A stretch of DNA of 51,034 bases, taken from the NCBI GenBank assembly GCA_000697335.1, contig JNEM01011735.1, positions 1 through 51,034 of the forward strand. The letters run 5' to 3'. Position numbers and translations under genes: made by a program. The notes below the pieces were generated by a model. The model worked only from the letters and a program-made list of their open reading frames with translations, was not told the DNA's origin and ran no database searches. Numbering within the stretch: the stretch's first letter is position 1; each line of letters begins with the position of its first letter. The DNA comes from Conidiobolus incongruus B7586 (lineage: Eukaryota > Entomophthoromycota > Entomophthoromycetes > Entomophthorales > Conidiobolaceae). Below are positions 12,814 through 21,911 of the stretch, one piece after another.

Positions 12814-12886
12814 TGGAGGACCCGGGCATCGATCCCGGCGCCTCTCGCATGCGAAGCGAGCGCTCTACCAAATGAGCTAGACCCCC
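12814..12886 (-). tRNA. tRNA-Ala(CGC)
   Basis: 73 bases with a full cloverleaf. Acceptor 5' strand is GGGGGTC, D arm GCTC/GAGC, anticodon arm CTCGC-TTCGCAT-GCGAG (anticodon CGC), five-base variable loop, T arm CCGGG-ATCGATG-CCCGG, discriminator A. The G3:U70 wobble pair, the universal alanine identity element, is present. Position 6:67 is a U-U mismatch. The T loop begins with A rather than T, as in some animal tRNA-Ala genes. No intron. Confidence 0.93.
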
Positions 12887-13749
12887 CTAATTGCCTAATT
12901 TAAATTTGATTTAAATTCATTTCGTATGAATAAGTATAAAAAATGTGACCAATTTGAACTCATATTCTGATAGTATAAATTTTTCAATCCTCATTTAATG
13001 TAAATATTATTATTATCCCCTATTAATTCGTTTCATGTATTATATACCATTTCCAGTTTTTTCAATATTTTTACTCCTTTAACTCTTAAATTTGTAAGTA
13101 TTACTCATATAACATTTATGATTAAATTTGGTCTGATTTTCATTATTATAAACAGTTCGTTTCAATTATTAATTATTCACCAATCAACTCTAAATAAATT
13201 TTTTATATTATGAATTTTGATATTGTTAAGTTATTTCGAACTGAACTCTTAATAACTAATTCAATAAATTTTTTAATATTAAGTTTTTTGGAATAGTTGT
13301 AAAAAATTATCTGACTCTAGATTTTGGTATTATAGCGTTTACTATACATTTCAATAATTTAAAATATTATACTTAAATTATATTTGGAAATATTTATATC
13401 TAAGAATTTCATTCAATATTGAAATTTTAATAACTTTTGAATATTAAGTTTTACAATCTATTATGACTACTTTAGACTATAAATATAGCTGATATGCATA
13501 ATTTAGGTTAATATAGTGGTGTTTAATTATATGATCTGTAATTTGTGAAATTTAAGTTATAATCGATTAAAAATGTTATAAATATTAAAATGATTCCAAA
13601 GTGACTTTGAATCTCAAATCCAGTATAAGTTTAACCAATTAAACACCATTCAAAATTATCTTATTATCAAAACATTCAATAAAATATTGAAATTCATATC
13701 ATCTCCCTAATTAATTCAACACTAAAAATTAATAATTCCAATTATCATA
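12887..13749. other. Intergenic spacer
   Basis: A/T-rich 5' flank shared by tRNA-Ala and the small gene at 13750. Nothing else recognised. Confidence 0.45.
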
Positions 13750-14275
13750 ATGAGCCAAAATACAGCTACAATCAATTCTCAACTGAATAATCACCGATAT
13801 TCCAATTCATCTATAACAACCAACCTTAACAATTTAACTTCCTCCAAGTATAACGAATTTATCCAAAGACAAACTTCAATATTCTCCAAAATCGATTCCA
13901 ACGCAAGTAGTCAAAATCTAATCAATCAAGGTCTAATACTTCAGGATAAGATCAAAACAGATAATTCTTAATTTAAAGTATAAATATTATATATTAATCT
14001 CTATTTAGCCAATAATAATTTGAGCCTGTTCTTACAGTATTTATTAAATCAAAATGCTTAATTTTTTAAAACAAACGAGTTTTATCAGAAAGTATCTAAA
14101 CTGTTAACTGAAAGAGTAATCGATACCATACATTATGAAGCTAATATATTTGATTAATAATTTTTAGGATAATATAGTGAATATGATGCAAAATATAAAA
14201 TCGGGTTATGAAGAAGTTTTAGAAATTGATGAAAATTTACAACATTTAAATCAGATGTATATATGCCAAGGCTGA
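13750..14275 (+). CDS. Small Asn/Ser-rich coiled-coil protein, gene model unresolved
   Basis: An open frame from ATG 13750 to a TAA at 13969-13971 encodes 73 residues. It is Asn/Ser/Thr-rich at first, then helical (SSKYNEFIQRQTSIFSKID, LINQGLILQDKIK). After an intron-like acceptor (TTTTTAG ending at 14167) a second open segment, 14168-14275, encodes 35 more helical residues (MMQNIKSGYEEVLEIDENLQ) and ends in TGA. The two look like parts of one small coiled-coil protein of the BLOC-1 or DASH type, but no phase-compatible GT donor links them directly. Either a small middle exon is missed or the upstream frame ends as drawn. I do not recognise the family. The gene converges on SAM50, with about 70 bases between the stops. 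Confidence 0.45.
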
Positions 14276-14344
14276 TCGATTTGAGATTGAATGATAGTAT
14301 TAATTTGATGATGAAAATTCAAAAGTGGAAATATTTTTATTAAG

Positions 14345-16313
14345 TTAGAGGAATTCGACACCGAGGCCAAGTTGGAATCCCTTGCGAATTTGGTCTCTAC
14401 TGTGCACACTGATGGGTAACGTGTAATTGGCTTCGAGTCGTACGCTCTGCAATTGGTACACCAGTCCAACGCCCGCTGACGAGGTGTTGGTCTTGTAGAA
14501 TGAGCTACTAGCTAAATGCTGTTTAGCTTGGGCAATAGCACTACAATCTGGAAATAAAATTATTACTTTGAAAACATTTATAATAATTTGAATATTAAAA
14601 TTACCTTGATTGAGTCTTGCCAAATTACCCATATTGAAGAAAGTGTGCCATTTAAGATTTTCAAAATTAAGTACTGGTAATTTACCAAATACACTTAAAC
14701 CAAGACTCCAGTAGAGATCACCTCCAAGTGAGCTACCTAAATGAAATTTTAACAAAATAGTAGATAATTTGACTTATTAAATACCTCTATCATGTTCACC
14801 CAATCCCCAAGTACGGAAACCTCGAATTGAAGTAGGACCTCCCAAGTGGAATCGATCAGCCAATAAGGAAGGCTTATCATCCAAAGGTAACAATAAACCA
14901 GACTGAACATTCATATTCACACTCTAAACCACAATTAATATTGAATTATAACAAACAATTATTTATAGTTTACAATAGAATTAGTCAAACGTTTAGCCAC
15001 TAGAGCATCTGCCTTCGTTTTAATAAATTTGGAAGTGCTATTGAATCCTGAGAGTTCCTAAAATTCATTCATTGATCAGCAAATATGATGAATTATATAA
15101 ATATTAAATTACTTGGAATAATTTGAATCTATATCCTTCATTAGGTAATGTAGGGTTATCCAAATTACCAATAGTATGAATATGTTTGATACTCGTCAAT
15201 AAACTATCGCCAGCTTCTTTTCGAATCCTATTTAATAAATTTAATGAATATTAAATTAATTATGATGGTTTGAGATGTTTACTCGGATGGTGATGAAAAG
15301 CCCATTCGAGTGACTGTTCTCCAAGTAGATCCTAGGGTGAGTTCGTGATGGCCTAGAGAAGAATTAGTCTAATAATATCAAAGTTAGTCAAAATATAATA
15401 AATCGATGATATGATTTAATACTTTAAAGGAGGCACCAATACCACGACTAATCAAATCGTGAGCGGCGTTCAATTGATAGTCAGCAGTAGAATCAAAGGC
15501 GAATAAATGTAAAAGACGATCTGGACGATGCAAGTCCAAGGGATTGAAATAATTTAGCTATATGGTTATTAATATTTGAGTTATGTTGATTGTATTGTGA
15601 TTTACTTGGTAGTTGTGTCTTGTTAAAGTACCAAATTTGGCACTTCCTTCCAATCTTTCACCTCCTCCGAATATGTTACGAATGGCAATAGAAGTATCCT
15701 AAGTCCAATATCAATATATCCGATAAATTATCGCTATATAATCTAAATAGTTACCAAACTACTCTCTCCCTCGCCAAATTCCGTACCGGTTTTAACTGTA
15801 AATTTAGGAATTTCCTTAACTTCCAACTCAACATTCAAAGCATTCTTCTCCATTGAGCCAGTATGAGGTTTAAAACTAATATCCACACTCTTAATCATAT
15901 CCAAAGCTTCCAACTTACCGCAAGCGTTCGTTACACTCGTCAAACACTGCTCCAAAGTCTCCGCATCAAACACTGGATTAAAAATATGCTGCAAAGCACT
16001 CTGTTTAGTATTTTTAATCCCCTTAAAGCTGACACTCTTGACACTAGCAGGTTCTTTAGCATTATTCTGTAACTATAACCAAAATTAATAAAAATTACTA
16101 AAAGTGAACAATTTTGAATTACTGTAAAGTTCAACTGTCGCAAAGCTAATAATTGAGCAATTTCTTCATCAGTCAATTGTTGATTTAAATTATTTAAAAA
16201 GTGAGTTTCGTTTTCAAAACTAAAGTGAGTTTCGTCCTGAATGAAATTAATTAATTAATATCGATTGAAATATATTTAGAGTTTACCACTTTGGAATTAT
16301 CATCCATATTCAT
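14345..16313 (-). CDS. SAM50: Sam50/Tob55 mitochondrial outer-membrane beta-barrel assembly protein
   Basis: Eleven exons on the minus strand: 16313-16287, 16236-16123, 16072-15755, 15698-15606, 15557-15423, 15368-15283, 15227-15113, 15057-14974, 14923-14785, 14736-14605 and 14547-14345. All are GT-AG and join in phase to 481 residues (yeast Sam50 is 484). Sam50 is the core channel of the SAM complex, which inserts beta-barrel proteins such as VDAC and Tom40 into the mitochondrial outer membrane. What is seen: an acidic N-terminus, a single POTRA-like domain (about 55-150; CGKLEALDMIKSVDISF, NVELEVKEIPKFTVKTG), then a 16-strand-type barrel of alternating residues with the Omp85 signature IRGF at 357-360 (GGPTSIRGFRTWG). 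It ends with a strand finishing GLGVEFL. No cleavable presequence, as expected. Introns are short. Confidence 0.95.
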
Positions 16314-16885
16314 CTTGAGTTTATTTGGTTTATTAAATAAATGAATAATTAATTGATCTTGATTTAAATATTTTGGAAGTTGGAACTGACATCAATGCTA
16401 TATCAATTAATCTTTACCCATTTATTATTTTATTGATATCATTTAATAATGTGGGATCAATATCAACGGTTGAATCAATTTAATAAACTATTATAGAAGT
16501 TAAAAAATTGCAATGATTAAATATAATAAAAACATTACTAAAAAATTATACAGTAGTTGCTAGGATTATAATAATTTTTGATTTGAAGCGATCTTATTTT
16601 GATTAAATCGATTTATTTTAAATGATCATAGGTCATATTGATTTTAAATATTGTTGATTCTTAAAGGATAAAGAAATATAAAATTTTGAGAGTTTGAATA
16701 TTAAAATAAAAAGATCATGGATTATAGACTAAATTATGAATATATAAATATGAAAAGTGAAAAGGAGGAATGAAGTACAATATACGATAATATAAAATTA
16801 CATATTATTATCGTAAATGATATTTTTCAAAATTGAATGATGAATAAAAACAAACAATTAATTGCTAAGAAATTAACTTTTACAA
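16314..16885. other. Intergenic spacer
   Basis: 5' flank of SAM50 and of tRNA-Thr copy 1. A/T-rich; no further feature seen. Confidence 0.45.
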
Positions 16886-16957
16886 GCCTTCGTGGCCAAG
16901 TGGTAAGGCGTCTGTCTTGTAAACAGAAGATCGGTGGTTCAAACCCGCCCGTGGGCA
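16886..16957 (+). tRNA. tRNA-Thr(TGT), copy 1
   Basis: 72 bases, cloverleaf with anticodon arm TCTGT-CTTGTAA-ACAGA (anticodon TGT). It differs from copy 2 at only two sites: position 5 of the acceptor stem is T, giving a T-T mismatch with position 68, and the T loop reads TTCAAAC instead of TTCGAAC (purine 57 is still a purine). Box A and box B remain recognisable, so it is probably transcribed, but it looks like the drifting member of the pair. Confidence 0.9.
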
Positions 16958-16960
16958 TTC

Positions 16961-16966
16961 TTTTTT
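16961..16966 (+). terminator. Pol III terminator of tRNA-Thr copy 1
   Basis: Six T starting three bases past the tRNA 3' end. Confidence 0.85.
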
Positions 16967-18761
16967 CATGAAATTCTTAACAAGATTCTTAACTCTCTTC
17001 ACCATTAATAATATTATTGATGATAATTAATCAAAATAACCTCTTTGCAATCAATAATATACACACCTTTTATATAATCAATGTTAATATATTTTTTTGA
17101 TATAAATATTAATATCACAACAAATTTTCAAACTATTTTTAAATTTCAATTATTAAAAAAGTAAATATTTTGAAATAACTTGAGATTTTACAAATTAAGT
17201 GTAGTAAAATTATGTCGAGCCATTTTAATGAATTAAATTGAACTTAACTTTAAACTCATAATATTAACAAAATAAAAAATATACAAGTAAGCGTTAATAA
17301 ACACAAATAAAGAATGTTCAATATAAATTTTCACACAATCATATATTAAAAAATTACAATAAAATAATCTAAAATTAACAATTATCTAAATGTAAATCAT
17401 TAAAGACCCTTTTATTGATTAAACCTGTCAAAATTTTTGAATCCAATAAATATTATAAATGAGTTTAGTTCTATATGGAAAGAAATGGTAAGTTATAATT
17501 AATAATATATATTTGTATAAATCGCTCTATTCGTGAAATGAATCATTTAAATAAGTGATAAATTAGTAAATTGAATTTGAAATTGAAAGTAAAATGACCC
17601 TGATCAGAATTTAAATCTAAAATTCAATTTCAAAAACACAATTTTTGTTATTATATTTCTAAATGTTTTTGAATTTTGAATATGAACGGAATATCTTAAA
17701 AATGATATCTAATTATAATATAATCATTTTTGGAAATGCAATTTCTTGTGAATATATATAGATTCAAGAATAGGTTATATATAATTTCTCAATAGCGTAG
17801 ACAAATACTATTTAAATTAGATTAATGATTGATATTTAAGTAATATTTTAATAAACAACATCAAATATATTAAATCGTTTTAAATATATGTTGGATATAA
17901 TGTATAGATACTAGGAATATCCTCCATATTCAAGAGAGAAATGAATTGTATCAACATCGATTTCTAATATATTTTTATTATAGTAATTTATTATCATTCA
18001 TTTATAATCATAATTTTTCCTAATATCAAAGTTATAAGCATATGAATATAATTTGTAAATGATAAAAGTTTTTCAATCAATAGTTTTCGTAAAGATAAAA
18101 CATTTTTTAAAATCAAAGTGATGAAATATTACCTTGATATCTAAAATAATACTGTATAAATAAAATAAATATATAAAATTTACAAATATTTATATGATCT
18201 AATTGGACCAAAATTTTAAAGATTGTCCGAATTATTCAAGATTTTATATCAAAAATATATTATGATGAAACTGAAGATTTCTAATAGTTCATTTACATCA
18301 TGACTCCTATTAAAATATATATGAAATTTTCAATCATTTTTATTAGAAAATTGATTTGTATCAAATTTAGATTAGGTTCAAAATCAAGTTTGAAATATTG
18401 GTGGCTATATTGAAATCAACAAATATTATTGCTCCTTCAAACCAAATTTAATAATTTTAACCTCAATACGTAGTGATCCAATCAGAGAAGAGGAATTCAA
18501 ATTTGATAAAATTATTGAAATAAAATTAGGAAAAATTTTTAGAAAAGAAATATAAAGAAAGGAAAATTGTTTGATAACATGAAATTATAAAGAAAATGAA
18601 GAGTAAATAGAATAGAAAGTTGTTAAGTAAAAAAGAAGAAAAATTATAACAAAACAATAAAATTTAGATGGTGTGTAAGGGTATTAAATATTTGAAAATA
18701 TGTGAAAAATTAATTCAAATATAATGCAAAGATATATTAAAAATTAAAAAGTCACAATTAA
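16967..18761. other. Intergenic spacer
   Basis: About 1.8 kb of A/T-rich sequence between the two tRNA-Thr genes. The tRNA flanks are not alike, so the pair is not a recent tandem duplication of a longer block. No gene recognised. Confidence 0.45.
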
Positions 18762-18833
18762 GCCTACGTGGCCAAGTGGTAAGGCGTCTGTCTTGTAAAC
18801 AGAAGATCGGTGGTTCGAACCCGCCCGTGGGCA
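18762..18833 (+). tRNA. tRNA-Thr(TGT), copy 2
   Basis: 72 bases, perfect seven-pair acceptor stem (GCCTACG with CGTGGGC, one G-T wobble), anticodon TGT, canonical T loop TTCGAAC, discriminator A. This is the canonical member of the pair. Confidence 0.96.
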
Positions 18834-18834
18834 A

Positions 18835-18840
18835 TTTTTT
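18835..18840 (+). terminator. Pol III terminator of tRNA-Thr copy 2
   Basis: Six T starting two bases after the tRNA. Confidence 0.85.
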
Positions 18841-19076
18841 CCCTAACATATTTACTAAACTTATAAGCTATTAAATTTTTCAAATAACAAATTTATTTTT
18901 TCAACTTTTAAAATATATCTTTTGTTAATTTATACTATTAAATTTCTAATATTTTTAATCACTTAACAATTTAATGATAATTTTTTATGTAAAATTTTTA
19001 CTTATTAATAATAAAAAATATTTTTAAATAAATATTAATTGTTAATGTAATTTTTTATGGATCAAGTAACAAATAA

Positions 19077-19526
19077 TTAAACAAAAGTGACAGATTGTTT
19101 ACCCCAATAAGGCATATTCCATGTCTCCAGATCAATTTGATCGTAGTCCGACCAGACGCTGTACACAAAGACGACCAAATTCCAAACAATAGGCCCTCCC
19201 TTAGTTTGAGCACCTACCAATTTAGGATCGAAAGTAGTAGTCCAATTATTAGTATTAAATAATCTTGGTGACTGCAGATCCCTTTGAGGCGAATTGACAG
19301 GACCCGAATTCATAGCCCAAAGTTCCACCTTAACTTCGATAGCTTGCTTGGGAGCGTCTGGTTGGATTGGATTCCATTTGATATCGAAAGGCACTCCTGT
19401 CTTAATTTCTGAAGGCGAAATAATATTCACAACATTTAAACTGTTTTGGCAAGCTGTAGCCCCTTGCGAATTTACTTCAACCAGTAAAAGTGCTTGAATC
19501 CAAGCTAATAAACTCAACTTTACCAT
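19077..19526 (-). CDS. Secreted Kre9/Knh1-like domain protein 1
   Basis: Single exon, 149 residues. The open frame extends further upstream, but the ATG at 19526 is preferred: it opens a clean signal peptide (MVKLSLLAWIQALLLVEVNS) and sits about 60 bases below a TATA-like box. The mature part begins with a short linker holding its only cysteine (TACQNSL). The family domain follows (about 31-149): IISPSEIKTGVPFDIKW, then VELWAMNSGPV, then FDPKLVGAQTKGGPIVWNLVVFVYS, ending in an aromatic WNMPYWGKQSVTF motif. The ITSP...G.PF.I.W opening and the short all-beta prediction resemble the N-terminal Kre9/Knh1 domain of fungal cell-wall proteins. That assignment is by eye. This is the most divergent member together with protein 2. 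Confidence 0.75.
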   Translation of the reverse strand: MVKLSLLAWIQALLLVEVNSQGATACQNSLNVVNIISPSEIKTGVPFDIKWNPIQPDAPKQAIEVKVELWAMNSGPVNSPQRDLQSPRLFNTNNWTTTFDPKLVGAQTKGGPIVWNLVVFVYSVWSDYDQIDLETWNMPYWGKQSVTFV

Positions 19527-19584
19527 CTCTTCCAAACAATTACAAAAAAATTTACTAATATAGATTATCAACTGAACTGTAGCG

Positions 19585-19593
19585 TTATATATA
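19585..19593 (-). promoter_or_regulatory. TATA-like box of secreted protein 1
   Basis: TATATATAA on the minus strand, about 60 bases upstream of the chosen ATG. Similar boxes precede the other secreted-protein genes. Confidence 0.5.
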
Positions 19594-20011
19594 TACACTA
19601 TTAGTTTTTTCTCCATATCATTTATTTGCAATTCATCAATAAATAGTCGTGGATAATCCAAAAATTCCAAATTTTAATACCTAATTTGACACTTTAATGA
19701 CTCAAATATCAATCGAATTTTTGTTGATAATCGTCATATTTTAAATCCTCTCATCTATTTATATTATCTTTTGGATTTATCGAGATTTATTCAATATGAT
19801 ATATTTCATCCATTTGATATTTATAAAATTATCACAGTTACAGTATCGATAGTTGGAATTTTATTCCAAATATTTTGAATATTCTAGTGAACTATAACTT
19901 AATCAATTCAAAAGTTTAAAAGAATATCATTAATTAATATCCATATATTTGAATTTTTTATTGCATTTTAATAAATTGTCAGTAAAATAATTAACTAAAA
20001 TAGTATATTAT

Positions 20012-20641
20012 TTAATTTACAAATTGAACATCCTGGAATCCAAAATATTTAGTAATCCAACTACCCCAATCAATACTATCACTAACAGTACTAGAACTCT
20101 TCACAAACACTACAATCCTCCAACTATTGGAATCCGCGGAATTGCCTATACCAAACTCTGGGCCGGGTGTAAACACCCAGCTGGTTTTGTCAAATATTCT
20201 GGGCGATTCTAGTCTCTTTATGGGTGTTCCTTGAGGACCTAGATTCAAGCTCCAAATTTCAACTTGTGATTCCACGTGTGGCAGGTTTGGATCGGGCTGG
20301 ATGGGTTCCCAAGTGATTGTGAAGGGCATATTGATCTTGGCTCGTGATGGAGAAGTTATTTTGACTCTTTGCAGAGGGTTGTCACTGTATGATGATGGTG
20401 ATGGCGAGATGTTTGTGGTTAGTGATGGTGTTGGTTGATTGGTGTCTGTAGGTGAAATTGGTTGAACTCCGTAAGTTGGAACAGTAGTGAATGATGAAGT
20501 TGTAGCTGCAGTAGCATATGATGGAGTAGTAGTTGGCGATGATATACAACTTGTCATAGTCGGAACAGAATACTCGAAATCTGTAGCAACCTCAGCCCAA
20601 ACAACTACCAATTTCAATAACCATAAATAACTTGATTTCAT
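20012..20641 (-). CDS. Secreted Kre9/Knh1-like domain protein 2, long linker
   Basis: Single exon, 209 residues from the ATG at 20641. That start gives a signal peptide (MKSSYLWLLKLVVVWAEVA) and a TATA-like box 54 bases upstream; an earlier in-frame ATG does not. The mature protein has a Ser/Thr/Pro-rich linker of about 75 residues (27-100), probably O-glycosylated and containing the sole cysteine (MTSCISSP). The family domain follows: VKITSPSRAKINMPFTITW, QPDPN, VEIWSLNLGPQGTP, W.FTPGPEFGIGNS, WRIVVFVKS and a C-terminal YFGFQDVQFVN. The long mucin-like linker is unique in the cluster. A surface or wall location is inferred from the signal peptide and linker; there is no GPI signal at the C-terminus. 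Confidence 0.75.
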   Translation of the reverse strand: MKSSYLWLLKLVVVWAEVATDFEYSVPTMTSCISSPTTTPSYATAATTSSFTTVPTYGVQPISPTDTNQPTPSLTTNISPSPSSYSDNPLQRVKITSPSRAKINMPFTITWEPIQPDPNLPHVESQVEIWSLNLGPQGTPIKRLESPRIFDKTSWVFTPGPEFGIGNSADSNSWRIVVFVKSSSTVSDSIDWGSWITKYFGFQDVQFVN

Positions 20642-20694
20642 ATTGATTAAATAAAACAAATGAAATGCTATTATAACGTTCCCTATTAAGCTTT

Positions 20695-20702
20695 TATTTA
20701 TA
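20695..20702 (-). promoter_or_regulatory. TATA-like box of secreted protein 2
   Basis: TATAAATA on the minus strand, 54-61 bases upstream of the ATG. Confidence 0.5.
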
Positions 20703-21440
20703 TTGTAATTTGCAACAATCTCCAATTAAATCATAATATTGGTAACCATTAATTGTTTCTCAGCCATCATAAAAATTATATTTATTTAATTTTTTCAATG
20801 ATCTTATTATATTTTTAGTTGAAAATATTATTCAAAAATAGTAGTTTGAATGCTTTAATAAAGTATAATAAAACGAAAATAATAATCTTGATATATAAAC
20901 TCTATCAATATATATTCAAAATATTTATTATTATCTTAATTGATAATATAGATTTAAAAAATTCAATTAAAACTGATAAATGAATCCTCAAAAAATTATC
21001 TTGATTTTATTTGAAAGTTTTATAAATATAAAATAGGCATTATTAATTAATAAATATATTTAATAATTTTTCTCATTAAAAAAATTGTTTTTATATTTAT
21101 CTTTAGTAGTCTTTAATAGATTTAATAATGAATTTATTTCATAATATACTCATAACAGAATTTTCTTATTCTAATATAATAAATATATTTGTTCATATTT
21201 TTAATCATTTATTAATACAAGTGCCAATTTATAAAATGATTAATAATTAGTAAAATAATCTATCAATAATAATACCTAAAATAATATTATTCGATTAATA
21301 TACTAAATTTATTAATCTACTAACCATTTTATATGGTAAAATATTAAACATTAACAAATATATTGATCAGTTGATGAAGATATGTAATAATTGGATATTA
21401 TTATTTCTGATGCTAAATTTTCTTACAAGCTCTTATTTAA
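20703..21440. other. Intergenic spacer
   Basis: A/T-rich spacer between two secreted-protein genes. No other feature seen. Confidence 0.45.
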
Positions 21441-21845
21441 TCATTCATCTCCTTGATCGTCACCGTCCTCACCCCCATCATCTTGACCTTCTTGTTCGCT
21501 GTCTTTGTTATCTTGATCACCTTCGTCATTTTCATTATCTAGGGCTTTAACTTTGTAGACAGGTGTAGGAGTTGGAACCACTGGAGTCTTGCATGGAGTA
21601 GTTGAAATTGGAACCACTGGAGTAGTTGAAATTGGATAAACGGGGGTAGTTGTACATGGTGTAGTGGGTATAGTAGTGCATGGAGTGGTCTTTGTAGTAG
21701 TACAGGGAGTCGTAGTGATCGTAGTACAGCTTGTAGTAGTAGTAGTGCAAGTGGTAGTCTTCTTCTTCTTGTGACGGTGCTTTTTCTTAGGCTCAATAGC
21801 TATTACATGAGCAACAGCAAATAAAATTAAATAGGATAATTTCAT
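21441..21845 (-). CDS. Secreted Thr/Cys-repeat protein with acidic tail
   Basis: Single exon, 134 residues. Signal peptide 1-17 (MKLSYLILFAVAHVIAI), then a strongly basic block (KKKHRHKKKK). Next come about five repeats of roughly eight residues with the core CTT..TTP, a Pro/Val/Thr-rich stretch (VYPISTTPVVPISTTP) and an acidic tail of Asp, Glu, Gln and Gly. The Cys-Thr-Thr repeats suggest a heavily O-glycosylated, disulphide-rich stalk. The charge polarity (basic N-terminus, acidic C-terminus) suggests self-association or binding to polyanions or polycations of the wall. No known domain is recognised. The gene shares orientation, size class and TATA-like box with its neighbours but not their domain. 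Composition-driven shadow frames overlap it. Confidence 0.7.
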   Translation of the reverse strand: MKLSYLILFAVAHVIAIEPKKKHRHKKKKTTTCTTTTTSCTTITTTPCTTTKTTPCTTIPTTPCTTTPVYPISTTPVVPISTTPCKTPVVPTPTPVYKVKALDNENDEGDQDNKDSEQEGQDDGGEDGDDQGDE

Positions 21846-21903
21846 TATTATTGTAAAATGAATTGATTATAAATTCAATTGTGAGCATGGTGGTAATTTC
21901 GGT

Positions 21904-21911
21904 TATTTATA
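21904..21911 (-). promoter_or_regulatory. TATA-like box of Thr/Cys-repeat gene
   Basis: TATAAATA on the minus strand, 59-66 bases upstream of the ATG. Confidence 0.5.
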
